Assembly (NCBI GenBank): GCA_944739405.2
Contig: OX123186.2
Location: 40,223,551-40,287,550, forward strand
From: Euclidia mi
Lineage: Eukaryota > Arthropoda > Insecta > Lepidoptera > Erebidae
Length of the DNA: 64,000 nt
Reading direction: 5' to 3'
Shown: positions 1 through 9,245 of the stretch, in pieces
How positions within the stretch are numbered: the first letter of the stretch is position 1
Layout: each line of letters starts with the position of its first letter
Notes under the pieces: model-generated
Told to the model about the DNA's origin: nothing
Databases searched by the model: none
The model's input: only the letters and a program-made list of their open reading frames with translations
Position numbers and translations under genes: made by a program

Positions 1-284
1 ACCATCGCCACACTTGATTGCTTACATCATTTCTGTCAGAATAAATAGTAATAGAGTTAGTACAAAATAAACATTTTGGTCACATTGGTGTAATTATTGC
101 TTCTTAATTAATATATGTATTTTCATGTCGCATGTAAACTTGCTTTAAATTGTCTTCCGGGATATACATATAGCACGTACCTTTGTTTGGATTAACTGTA
201 TATAAATATTAGTGAAATGTGGAACTAGCTAGATTATTTTTACTCACACACAGCCATTTATTTATTGTTACGTCTGAACCTGCT

Positions 285-2541
285 ACCGTAATGCATTTAC
301 ACGACCACCTAGAGATCGGCCAGCGCATATATTTGATCCCGACAGCGTTGCTGAGCACTTGGAAAATCCGCGTCAAACAACTCTCTTGGCATTTTTCAGG
401 CTCTGTAAAATCGATCAGTTTGGGAGGTCCCTTACGTATGACGAGATGCCTTCATATTATACGTACGACAAGCAAAAGGGTGTATTTAACCGACGTTGAC
501 GAGGAGGTGCTGTGGAAGGTTTTCCGGGAAGTTTCAAGGACACCGCATTTTGTAAAGTTTATACCGTACACACAAATAATGTCGAATGCTATTTTTTGCG
601 GTTGTTACTTCACACGGTCCTAGGCCTAACGTCTTTCGCCTTTCTGAGGACATTTGATGACTTGGAGTATCCCACTTACCGCACAGCCTGTGTAGTACGT
701 CACTTTCTCGACGGTGACCAATACTGGGATGACAACCTCGCGGAGGCGAGCGTCAGTGACAGTCCCAGCCGCATGCGTCATCTGTTTGACGTCATCTTGG
801 TGTTTTGTGGAGTCGCGAACCCGGTAGCTTTCTGGGAGAAGTATCGCCATCATCTGTCTGAAGATTTTCTACGAGCTTTGAGGCGTGTTACTAGAGACGA
901 AGTCGAAGTAACTGATGACCACGTGTTGAACACCTGTCTCAGTTCACTTCAAGACGTGGTCATTTCTATCAGCGGTAATCCACTGGTCAAATATTTGTTA
1001 CCAGCTTCCCAATCATCACCGCATCAAGACCGTGAAAATTGGGAGTATAACGCTGAAACAATTTGAAACGACCACCTTACGAATTTTACGACACCGTCCT
1101 TGAAAGCGTTGGGCAAAGCCAGGCTAAAATGTTTTTCTTGGATGCTCCTGGTGGAACAGGAAAAACATTTGTTATTACTGGCATATTTGCAGAGGTCAGG
1201 AGGCAAGGCAAAATTGTCATTGCTGTAGCGTCGCCGGCAATCGCTGCCACACTGCTTCCGGGTGGCAAGACAGCAAATACCATGTTTAAATTTCCCATCG
1301 ATTTAGAGAGCGCCGTAACACCCGTTAGTGGTGTATCACGTAACAGTGATAAGGGACACGTGCTCAAGGATTGCTCTCTGATCGTATGGGATGAGCGTAC
1401 GATGGCCAATAGGAAGGCAGTTCAGGCCATGGACAGAACCCTGCAGGACGTGACGCGGGGATCGAGGGAGAGTCATCATCATCATCATCATCAGCCTTTA
1501 ACAGTCCACTGCTGGACTAGGCCTCTCATTTGAAAGGAGGAATTGGCCTACTATACCACGCTGGCCAAACGGGTTGGCATAGGGTTTGTATCAAGTTTTC
1601 CTTCTCTTACAGTGCTGTTCTTGCTCCCTCTGTCAGCTCTTACGACACCCATGGGATGATATGGGGTGGTGACATTCCGTATTCTTAATCCGTCACCACA
1701 CGGACAAGGTGAGTGCTTCGTTGAAATTATCTTTGTTGTGGTCACGAGTTCGTATGCTGCGCTTGACCATTAATATGAGAGCTCAGCGCGGCGTCAATGC
1801 ACGTGCTCAACAATTCTAAGATGTCTTTCTAAGTCTTGGCCAAGACACTCTACCAGAGGAGAGAGGTGGACAGGTGGTGCTTCCAGAGTCTCTCAGTAGA
1901 GTTGTATCCAGCTTAGAATTATACAGCTGTGTACCGTAATAGCAGAATTCGTGAGTGTGTGAATATATTTTGTTATTATATTTTTACTATTTTGACGCCC
2001 AAAAATGATCCGGCTGTAGCAATTAACGAATGCATTCTCTCGGAAATTGAGAGGAATGAAGTGGTCTACACCTCTATAAACACTGTCGTCGAGTAAGAAA
2101 ACGCCACACATTATCTCGTGGAATTTCTGAACTCCCAGTCAGCAAGTGAACTTCGAGCGCATAGCATCAAGCTGAAGGTCGGTGTCCCGATTATGCTTCT
2201 TCGGAACCTATCTCCTCCGAAGTTGTGAAACGTGACCCGCCTGAAAGTCATCCCGCTCTACAGACACACCATTTAGGAAATTCTTACGGGTTGTGGCGTC
2301 AGCGAGGCAGAATTTATACCACGCATGCCTCTTATACCTCATAACTTCCGGTTCCCGTTCAAGCGCATACAGTTCCCCGTGAGTGTTTGCTTTGCGATGA
2401 CCACCAAAAAGTCGCAGAGGCAGACACTGAGGGCAGCGGGTGTCCTGTATGTCGCTTGCTCCCGCCTCACCAGTCCTGACTCTCTTTACATTTTGGCTGC
2501 GGAGAGCCAAACCACTAATGTTGTATATCGAGAAGTCCTAT
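285..2541 (+). pseudogene. Helitron PIF1-like helicase remnant (copy A)
   Basis: Decayed coding region of a rolling-circle (Helitron) transposase, covering the Rep-helicase linker and the PIF1/RecD-like SF1 helicase. Read across frames from 285, it carries Helitron-type segments (HLEIGQRIYFDPD; YTVHTNNVECYFLRLLL at 556-606; EASVSDSPSRMRHLFDVI). Helicase motif I is APGGTGKTF (about 1144-1170) and Walker B is VWDERTMAN (about 1384-1410). After a LINE-tail insertion (1469-1706) the frame resumes at LWSRVRMLRLTINMRAQ, then VGVPIMLLRNL, FPVSVCFAMTTKKSQ and VLYVACSRL, ending in TNVVYREVL near 2541. A frameshift lies near 1060, stops lie in the C-terminal half, and the GDFRQ-type motif III stretch is missing at the insertion. 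No RCR Rep domain (HUH, two Tyr) is visible upstream. The element is not functional. The Helitron assignment is firm, the exact ends less so. Confidence 0.88.
1469..1706 (-). mobile_element. LINE 3'-end fragment inserted in Helitron helicase
   Basis: Read on the minus strand this ends in a GTCCAGCAGTGGACTG-type motif followed by GGCTGATGATGATGATGATG, a common lepidopteran LINE (RTE-type) 3' end. The same 215-240 bp sequence lies in the opposite orientation at 15906-16120. It is 5'-truncated and splits the helicase between Walker B and the LTINMRAQ block. The run of CAT codons creates a spurious hexahistidine in the overlapping plus-strand frame. Confidence 0.8.
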
Positions 2542-2782
2542 AAGTATGTATTTTACCCTGTTAAGTATTCCTTATTTTCTCCATCTGCTTTAGTCACAAC
2601 TTATGACTTAATTCAGCAGAATCACCATAAAGTCATTTATTCAAAGCAGGCTGAAAATCAGCACTTTTTGAAGGTCAATTTTACAAAAGACAGTCTCCCT
2701 CTGTTACTACACTTTCTGCAGGTATGAAATATAAAGAAGAAACGGGTAAATGAATGTTATTTTAAAAGGTATATCTTCTCAT

Positions 2783-3049
2783 ATCTTTACGCCTTTTATC
2801 CCCGAAGGGATAGGCAGAGGTGTATTACACACCCACACTTCGCCAGATATGTTTCGGTCCCAATGTAATAGGGGGCGAGCCTATTGCCATCTACCGGGCA
2901 CATTGTTAAGCGAGCGATAAATTAATTAATATTTTTTAATACACACATAACTTCGAAAAGTCTTAGGTGTGTGCGGGTTAACTGGGGATCGAACCCAAGA
3001 CCATCGTCTCGGCAGTCCGTTACATACACCACTGGGCTATCGCCGCCGC
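2783..3049 (-). mobile_element. tRNA-derived SINE (minus strand, copy A)
   Basis: On the minus strand the head is tRNA-like: GGCGGCGATAGCCCAGTGG (box A region) and GGGTTCGATCCCC (box B), i.e. an internal pol III promoter. The body contains CCCATTACATTGGGACC and the tail CCTCTGCCTATCCCTTCGGG followed by GCGTAAAGATATGAG. The same tail is found at 9983-10241, 44668-44785, 58949-59130 and at the 3' end of the LINE at 62947-63618. It is a SINE and not a tRNA gene: no cloverleaf 3' half closes and the body continues about 190 bp beyond box B. Confidence 0.82.
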
Positions 3050-3161
3050 GTATTTTTTTGAAGGTATAATCGTAGGTATGTCGGTTCATGAAAGATGACC
3101 ACTGCGCAGAAATAATTTTTTAGGTCCCCGTGGAGGTGCGGGGTGAGGCGCGGGTGGAATG

Positions 3162-3226
3162 CCAATGGCGTGGCTCCTTTCTTGACGCATTCCCTAAATG
3201 CGTCAAGAATGGAGCCACGCCATTGG
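3162..3226. repeat. 30-bp-arm hairpin (copy A)
   Basis: Inverted repeat with arms 3162-3191 and 3197-3226, one mismatch, 5-base spacer. Outer ends CCAATGG/CCATTGG. Present unchanged at 22051-22115. Confidence 0.9.
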
Positions 3227-3274
3227 TGCACGAATGTACATATGCACGACGGCCGCAATAGTTAGGTGCTGTAT

Positions 3275-3310
3275 AGCGTTCACGCAGACGACGTCGCGGG
3301 CAGCAGCTAG
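3275..3310 (+). mobile_element. Helitron 3' terminus (GGCAGCAGCTAG|T)
   Basis: The sequence ends GTCGCGGGCAGCAGCTAG and is followed by T. That fits the Helitron rule of a 3' CTRR end with insertion before T, and a GC-rich potential hairpin lies about 12 bases upstream. The same 34 bases end at 22199 (duplicate) and at 29998 (right edge of copy B). It may be the 3' end of the Helitron whose helicase lies at 285-2541. The link is inferred from position and strand. Confidence 0.6.
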
Positions 3311-3327
3311 TATTTTATATATTATAT

Positions 3328-3389
3328 TTAACGCGCGCGAAGCGGCGGGCAAAAGCTAGTGCTTTTGTCCGCCGCTTCGCGCGCGTTAA
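3328..3389. repeat. 29-bp-arm palindrome of Helitron 3' ends
   Basis: Arms 3328-3356 and 3361-3389 match with one mismatch around the 4-base centre TAGT. The left arm is itself a Helitron-type 3' end (GCGGCGGGCAAAAGCTAG, then T at 3360). The right arm reads as the same end on the other strand, so two Helitron 3' ends appear to be joined tail to tail. Repeated at 22217-22278. Confidence 0.85.
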
Positions 3390-3929
3390 ATTCGGGGTAA
3401 CACAAATCTACTTTCAGTCTCAAGTTGTGTCAAGACACTCCTTATTCTAAAGACTTCAGAAACTCTATAGGCAAAGAGCTCAGATATTTACATAGAGGCG
3501 CATTTCTTAGGGGCGCTTTGAAGACAAACTTTCTGTGACCCAAATTGCCGCTTGGTGGCGTGGCAATCGCGCTGTGACAGCTGTCTCTACGAGAGCAAGA
3601 GAGACGAATGTTCCTATGTGTATCTTAACTACGAGAGCAAGAGAAACGAAGAACGACGCCAGTGCCGCTATCAGCGCCAACTACGAACTAAACTGGAGAC
3701 AGTCTCCACTTGGAATCGGCACACGAAATCCTTAAGAACTGCGCTTCTATGTAAATCTGTATTCATTGCTATAGGGCCAGTATCCATGACATTATATACC
3801 GTTATCTACCGAAAGGTACATAATAACGTCACCTTGCATACAGTCAAATGTCAAAGCCATGTTCTAACACATGTTCAATATATCTCTATAAACATTTTCG
3901 CATCTTTAATATTAGTAGGGAAAATCGTT
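3390..3929 (-). mobile_element. Minus-strand Helitron-like element, truncated (copy A)
   Basis: Matches 22279-22818 of copy B. Its middle (about 3400-3870) matches, in reverse, 62570-62770 near the window end (shared stretches such as CATTTGACTGTATGCA on the appropriate strand). In copy B the element continues to a TCTCTACTAATA-type 5' end at 23345, whereas here it stops at the deletion junction. Plus-strand reading frames at 3535-3944 across this stretch have no recognisable protein content. Confidence 0.55.
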
Positions 3930-3940
3930 AGTAGGGAAAA
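3930..3940. other. Deletion junction with templated filler
   Basis: Copy B at 22818 continues for 4955 bp before rejoining at 27774. In copy A those flanks are joined by 11 bases (AGTAGGGAAAA) that repeat the sequence just upstream (3914-3924). A short locally copied insert at a junction is the usual footprint of polymerase-theta type end joining. Confidence 0.7.
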
Positions 3941-3945
3941 TTGAA

Positions 3946-5880
3946 GATTAAACAAATTATAAATTCACAGATTATTTTATATTTTGATTAATTTAATAAC
4001 TTTCAGTATATTAATATGTAGGTCTTAAATGTAATACAAGTGCTTAATGACTTTAAGCACAATACAATTTTAACATCAAACACAAAACCAAATAATTATA
4101 CTTAACTGAGAGTTCAGTTAATTGATTCAATCAAAATATGCCCTTAGCTCTGCTTATTCACTTTTTTAAATGTGTAAAATAAACGCACTACTTATACCAA
4201 ACTACAATATTTGTTCGTATTCAGTGGCGAAGTACAAATTCGTCACGTATGACGCTTCTAAGTAACTTTTTACCTGGACACAACCTCGTAAATTTTACCT
4301 AGATAAAAAAAAAATATTTTAAACAACTCCCATAAAACATTCGACTCACGTCAAAACCATAAAATGATGCAGCAATGTATCGAGTTTTCCGTGTCATTAA
4401 TATTTACCAAGTTATAAACATTAATGTTTTCACACGAACAGAAATCCTTGCGAACAAAGTTTTCACATTAAGAAATGACAAACATTTAAATTCGTGCATA
4501 AACTATTCACAAACAAAATATATGTATTTACGTACGTGAATTTGCGAAGGTTGATACTAGGAGCGGAACTTCAAAGGATTCGGAGGACGTTTAGCGGGGC
4601 CAGATGGAAGCCGGGCCGCGGTCAGCTCCATTTCCGAATGAACCCAGATTAGTTGCTGTCCGCAGGGTTGACGTAGTCTTACTTTACTTATTTATGGGTG
4701 GTTTTGTCGTGTCTTGGTTGGTAGGCGCACGTACTAAGCGACAGTCTGGACCACTTCGCATTAATAACGGTACGAAATTATTGCCATTAGCATTAGTAGT
4801 TCATGTTTACAAAAAAACACACAACATAAACCAAGGTAGATTTATTTACCAATTTTGTTAAGATTTTATATATATTTTATGTAACTAGCTGAACCTCTGA
4901 CTTACACTAAGAAATCGTCTTACATACAAAGTTAAAAAACAGGCACGGTTCAGTTCACCTTTGCTTTTGAAGTCCATTGCATTATATTTACGGCGGTAAA
5001 GTTGGTAGCTAACTAAATTCACTATAAAACAAGGAATAAAAACTAAAGTGGAATTCGAGTCATAACTCATAGAAACTGGTTCGATACAAACTAGTTTGAA
5101 AATTAAATGAAGTGAATTCACATTCATTCAGAATTTAAATTCACTGATATTTAATTTATGAGTTAGTTTAAAATTGATAATAATAATATTAGTTTAGTTA
5201 CAAGATAGACTTAAGCTGTGAATGCTATGCTTACATAGCATTCAAGAGTTGTATTTTTAATTTTGATTTTGATGGAGTACTCGCATTAATGTTGATGAGT
5301 GGGCTGTGCTGCTACTACCAAGAATTTGCTAAAAATGATTAAAAAACCAAGAAAGGAACATATTTTATAAGCGGTGTCATCGACATGGGAAGTAATGTAT
5401 ACGACCGCTGGAATTAATCTCTTTTTAATCATGGCACTTCAATTTAGAGTAACTTTCGTAAACTTTCGTTAAAGCTTTTACGAAATAAAGATACATTATG
5501 ATAAGAACACAAAAGATGAAGCACTCCTTGTAGCCTGCTTAGAACCTGCGCATAAGAGGCTTTTATGAATATTTATTTCCGAACGTTTTAAGCTTTTGTA
5601 AAATAACGTCGGTATATCATTAAAGTGATCCAACTCTCAATTTATCTGATTTATACGACAAATCATGACTTGTTAGCCAAATTGCCGCAAAATCACTTAA
5701 TATCCCAAATGTCATAAGTCAAGACTGAATGATTATTCCTAAAGAAGCGACCTTCTAGGCGAAAAAAGAAGTCCCTACAAAAAGCCCAATACCTACCAAC
5801 ATATTGTTAACACGCCTGGATTTTAATAAAATGTAAAATGAAACACATTGAGTTCTAAAGATCACTTTCAGATACACTCC
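3946..5880. other. Duplicated AT-rich non-coding stretch
   Basis: Matches 27779-29712. No TE protein is seen. It contains small hairpins (GTGCTTAA/TTAAGCAC near 4050; GAATGCTATG/CATAGCATTC at about 5220-5244) and one short reading frame (4604-4861, listed separately). Confidence 0.6.
4604..4861 (+). CDS. Possible small membrane-protein exon (duplicated)
   Basis: An 85-codon frame starting with ATG in a locally GC-richer stretch. Residues about 23-42 (VDVVLLYLFMGGFVVSWLVG) are strongly hydrophobic and look like one membrane segment, with a basic ARTKR after it. A GT dinucleotide falls just after the hydrophobic stretch (TTG|GTAGGC), so only the first 39 or so residues might be coding if this is a first exon. 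The encoded peptide is identical in copy B (28435-28692). I do not recognise a family. It could be a captured host first exon or a chance frame. Confidence 0.22.
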   Translation: MEAGPRSAPFPNEPRLVAVRRVDVVLLYLFMGGFVVSWLVGARTKRQSGPLRINNGTKLLPLALVVHVYKKTHNINQGRFIYQFC

Positions 5881-5884
5881 TTTT

Positions 5885-6121
5885 TTAACCGACTTCAAAA
5901 AAAGGAGGAGGTTCTCAATTCGTCGGAATCTTTTTTTTTTATGTATTTTCCCCGATTTCTCTAAGGCGCCTGGACCGATTTCAAAAATTCTTGTTTTGAT
6001 TCAAAGAATATACCTCCCAGTTGGTCCCATGATCATCAGGTCAGGATCTGATCATGGAATCCTGAAAAAATCGGAGGAACTCTTCAAATTTTATAAGCAC
6101 ACTTGAAGCGATTTGACGACA
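5885..6121 (+). repeat. Start of ACCGACTTCAAAAA interspersed repeat
   Basis: Begins AACCGACTTCAAAAAAAGGA and continues with a GATTT-rich body ('accgatttcaaaaattc', 'gatcatcaggtcaggatc'), an interspersed repeat type I know from Lepidoptera. The inverse motif TTTTTGACGTCGGTTTT occurs at about 7166-7183, so 5885-7206 may be one element with inverted ends, containing the minisatellite and the long inverted repeat. Copy B carries only this first part (29718-29952). Confidence 0.55.
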
Positions 6122-6700
6122 ACAACCCAATGCCGTCGAGTTTGGGCTCGTTAGAATCGTCTTTACATAGACTTTGATGCTGGATGATTTCTATGGTCTG
6201 ATGATAGAGCTGGAAGGTAACCATGAGATCTTTGTGATACAACAACCCAATCTCATCGAATTTAGGGTCGTTTGATTCGTCTTTACATGGAAGTACCAAA
6301 GTACTGGATGTTTTCCAGGGTCTGATGATGGAGCAGGAAGGTGGCCATGGGATCTTTGTAATACAAAGACGCAATCCCATTGAGCTTGGGCTCGTTTGAT
6401 TCGTCTTTACATGGACTTTAGTGCTGAATATTTACCAAACTCTGATGATGGAGCAGGAAGGTAGCCATGGGATATTTGTAATACAATTACGCAATCCCAT
6501 TGAGTTTGGTCTCGTTTGATTCGTCTTTACATGGACTTTAGTGCTGAATGTTTTCCCAAGTCTGATGATAGATCAGGAAGGTGGCCATGGGATCTTTGTA
6601 ATACAATAACGCAATCTCATCGAGTTTAGGGTCGTTTGTTTTGTCTTGGCAAATACTTTGGTACTGGATGATTGCCGGGATCTGATGATGAAACTAAAAC
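6122..6700 (+). repeat. Minisatellite, five units of about 120 bp
   Basis: Units begin at about 6122, 6242, 6364, 6484 and 6604. Each holds a CAAT(C)CCAT(T/C)GAG-type start, TCGTTTGATTCGTCTTTACA in the middle and GAAGGTGGCCATGGGATCTT near the end. Divergence between units is about 10-20%. Reading frames across it are repeats of the DNA unit with no known domain. Confidence 0.9.
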
Positions 6701-6890
6701 GAACGTGTTTAGGCTAGTAAGTTGAAAACAAAAAAAAAACTTGAAATTGCCAGAAAGGTACAGGTCTACATTTCAGAATTGAGGCACGTAAGGAAGGCCT
6801 CCACATCATCTACCACCTACACTATCCTATGTAGTTACTTACCACCGATTACTATTTTTTTATTAGTATACCACTAAAAAGCAAAAAATA

Positions 6891-7206
6891 AAAATTATTT
6901 TTAAATAAAAAAGAAAACCGACGTCAAAAATCACTAAGGAACTAAAAAGCAAAAATAATTGGTTTTGGAGCAAAACTTTTTGGAGTCGGTGCCAAGCCCT
7001 TACGCAAAAAGTTACTAAACTACAAACTACCTATTCAATCAACAACGAAAGTTATATAAAAAAGTGTAGAAGTTTTATAGTCAGATCAGAAATACTTGGC
7101 TTGGCACCGACTCCAAAAAGTTTTGCTCCAAGACCAATAATTTTTTGCTTTTTAGTTCCTTAGTGATTTTTGACGTCGGTTTTCTTTTTTATTTAAAAAT
7201 ATTTTT
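6891..7206. repeat. Long inverted repeat, about 108-bp arms
   Basis: Left arm 6891-6998 and right arm about 7098-7206 are near-perfect reverse complements, with about 100 bp between. Arm landmarks are AAAACCGACGTCAAAAATCA, GGAACTAAAAAGC and TTTTTGGAGTCGGTGCCAAG. The right arm abuts the LINE that begins near 7214. Confidence 0.9.
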
Positions 7207-7265
7207 TATATCTTCTAGGCTTCTATGAAACGCAAAACGATCACCGTACATCATACACCGTTGTC

Positions 7266-7514
7266 ATGGGAGATTTTAACGCAAAACTGGGCAAACGAAG
7301 CGGTGATGAGCAGAGAGTGGGGCAATTTGGTTATGGACATCGGAACTCGCGGGGCCACTTGTTGGCTAGCTTTATGGAGAAGGAAGGACTCTTTATTATG
7401 AATTCTTTCTTCAAAAAGCGAGTATGCCGCAAGTGGACCTGGATAAGTCCAGACGATGCCACCAAAAATGAGATCGACTTCATCATGTCGACGCAGATAA
7501 AGACAAATATTTAA
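7266..7514 (+). pseudogene. RTE LINE endonuclease fragment (C-terminal part)
   Basis: An 82-residue piece of an APE-type endonuclease, the domain that nicks target DNA for reverse transcription. It shows MGDFNAKLG at residues 1-9 (the conserved GDFN motif) and a TWISPDDATKNEIDFIM stretch near the end, which matches the TW-SPDG---NQIDYI pattern of RTE endonucleases. The N-terminal half is missing and the frame ends in a stop at 7512-7514. Homology continues in a second frame at 7525-7770 (the AGSDHRMVRG SDHR motif, residues 7-16). Inactive. Confidence 0.85.
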
Positions 7515-7922
7515 TGATGTCGCTGTGATCAATTCGCTTAAAGCGGGCAGCGATCACCGAATGGTAAGAGGCACATTGAATATTAGTACAAGCCTGGAAC
7601 GGTCGAAATTGATGAAGTACATGCTCCGACCAGCACCAGTTAATTTCCAAAACCTCGAGAGCTTTCAGCTTGAACCACACAATCGCTTCGAATGCCTGGG
7701 CGAGTGCATAGATGTGGACGACTTTAGTGGCGGGTTCGTGGATGCTGTCCATAAAACGGGGTCCCAGTGAACTGATAAAATCACTGATCCGACTCTAGAG
7801 CTGCTAGAGGAAAGGTCAGCGTGCACGAGATTAGTGTGGCCCTAAAACAGCTAAAAATCAGCAAGGCACCGGGTGATGATGGAATTACCACGGAGCTTTA
7901 GAAAGCTGGCGGCTTACCCGTT

Positions 7923-9125
7923 TTGGAAATGCTCCGTAAGCTTTTTAGTTCTGTCATACTCGAGGGTAAAATGCCACAGACGTGGCGCAGAAGGGTGGTG
8001 GTGCTGTTTTTCAAGAAGGGCGACAAAACCCTTTTGAAGAACTACAGACCCATCTCACTTCTGACTCACGTCTATAAGTTGTTTTCAAGGGTCGTCACGA
8101 TTCGTCTTGCGCGCAAGCTAGACGACATCCAGTCTCCCGAACAAGACGGTTTCCGTAAAGGCTATAGTACCATAGACCACATACATACGCTGCGGCAAGT
8201 TATACAGAAGTCTGAGGAGTATAACCAGCCTCTATACTTGGCGTTTGTGGACTATGAGAAAGCCTTTGATTCGGTCGAAACCTGGGCAGTGCTGCAGTCT
8301 CTCCAAAGGTGCCAGGTCGACTACCGATACATCGAAGTGCTGAAGTGTTTGTACGAAAACGCCACCATGTCAGTCCGCCTTCAGGACCAGAGCTCGAAAC
8401 CTATTCGACTCCGGCGAGGGGTGAGGCAGGGACATGTCATATCTCCGAAACTGTTCAACGCTGCGCTGGAAGACGTCTTCAAGCTTCTGGACTGGGAAGG
8501 ACTCGGCATCAACATCAACGGCGAGTACATCACTCACCTTCGATTTGCTGACGATATCGTAGTCATGGCTGAGACCATTGAAGACCTCGGCACAATGCTC
8601 AGTGGCCTATGTAGTGTTTCCCAACAAGTAGGTCTTAAGATGATCATGGACAAGACGAAGATCATGTCTAACGTCCATGTTGTACCTGCTCCTATTCAGG
8701 TTGGGAACTCTACACTCGAAGTTGTCGACAAGTACGTTTACCTGGGTCAAATGATCCAATTGGGTAAGTCCAACTTCGAGAAAGAGGTCATTCGTCGAAT
8801 CCAACTCGGTTGGGCGGCGTTCGGGAAGTTACGGCATATCTTCCCGTCCGATATCCCGCAGTGTCTCAAGACAAAAGTCTTTGACCAGTGTGTGTTGCCA
8901 GTGATGATCTACGGAGCCGAGACGTGGTCGCTAACTATGGGCCTTATCCGGAAGCTCAGGGTCACTCAGAGAGCGATGGAGAGAGCTATGCTCGGAGTTT
9001 CCCTGCGAGATCGAATCAGAAATGAGGAGATCCGCAGGCGAACCAAAGTCACCGACATATCTCTCCGAATAGTCAGGCTGAATTGGCAGTGGGCAGGGCA
9101 CTTAGCCTCCCGCAAGGTGCACTGA
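7923..9125 (+). CDS. RTE LINE reverse transcriptase (C-terminal part of ORF)
   Basis: A 400-residue open frame that copies element RNA into DNA at the target site. RT landmarks: NYRPISLL (40-47), FRKGYSTIDHI (77-87), LAFVDYEKAFDSV (106-118, first catalytic Asp), GVRQGHVISPKLF (166-178) and the catalytic box FADD (208-211). The family usually has GVRQGD at the third of these, so His171 is a substitution. After the palm come thumb-like and C-terminal blocks (YVYLGQMI; VLPVMIYGAETWSL). It is the longest undamaged stretch of this element, but the element is 5'-truncated and its endonuclease is broken, so retrotransposition is not expected. The Met at 7923 is simply the first one in the frame; homology starts upstream (7801-7920) in another frame. 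Confidence 0.93.
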   Translation: MEMLRKLFSSVILEGKMPQTWRRRVVVLFFKKGDKTLLKNYRPISLLTHVYKLFSRVVTIRLARKLDDIQSPEQDGFRKGYSTIDHIHTLRQVIQKSEEYNQPLYLAFVDYEKAFDSVETWAVLQSLQRCQVDYRYIEVLKCLYENATMSVRLQDQSSKPIRLRRGVRQGHVISPKLFNAALEDVFKLLDWEGLGININGEYITHLRFADDIVVMAETIEDLGTMLSGLCSVSQQVGLKMIMDKTKIMSNVHVVPAPIQVGNSTLEVVDKYVYLGQMIQLGKSNFEKEVIRRIQLGWAAFGKLRHIFPSDIPQCLKTKVFDQCVLPVMIYGAETWSLTMGLIRKLRVTQRAMERAMLGVSLRDRIRNEEIRRRTKVTDISLRIVRLNWQWAGHLASRKVH

Positions 9126-9245
9126 CGATCTTGTTGGGGCCGCGGGCAGCGGATGGATGCGGGTGGCTCAGGATCGGTCTATGTGGAGAGCCTTGGGGAA
9201 GGCCTATGTCCAGCAGTGGACGTCGTTCGGCTGATATGATAATGA

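Larger units (their letters stand above)
1..6122 (+). repeat. Segmental duplication, copy A (deletion derivative)
   Basis: This block is repeated in the same orientation at 18886-29952. Coordinates shift by 18889-18890 up to 3929 and by about 23831 after that, because copy A lacks 4955 bp present in copy B. Sequence agreement is about 98-99% by eye, with scattered substitutions and 1-4 bp indels. The left boundary is not visible because the match already holds at base 1. The right boundary is near 6122, inside a repeat element that continues in copy A but stops in copy B. Both copies share a disrupted helicase, a LINE tail, a SINE and two hairpins, so those insertions and breaks predate the duplication. 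Confidence 0.95.
7214..9245 (+). mobile_element. RTE-type LINE, 5'-truncated and decayed
   Basis: Contains an endonuclease remnant, a reverse transcriptase frame and a 3' end (CCTATGTCCAGCAGTGGACG ... GGCTGATATGATAATGAT) of the type seen on lepidopteran RTE LINEs. It starts abruptly after the inverted repeat, so it is a truncated insertion. Endonuclease and RT lie in different frames with stops between 7515 and 7922. Confidence 0.88.

Noticed and set aside
1063..1533. Reading frame ending in six histidines (also 19952-20422), like a purification tag or metal-binding tail
   Set aside because: The His codons are the CAT-repeat end of a LINE inserted on the other strand, and the helicase homology stops just before it.
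2970..3049. tRNA gene (similar heads at 9983, 16986, 36222)
   Set aside because: Box A and B are present but there is no closing acceptor stem or 3' half, and a SINE body follows.
3535..3944. Arg-rich frames MTQIAAWW... and MVAWQSRC...
   Set aside because: They lie in a minus-strand Helitron-like repeat, overlap each other, and have no homology that I can see.
6122..6700. CRISPR-like or satellite-coded protein array (also 57176-58020 and 12489-14460)
   Set aside because: Units are directly contiguous, 110-315 bp, with no spacers. This is a eukaryotic genome and the arrays are parts of transposable elements.
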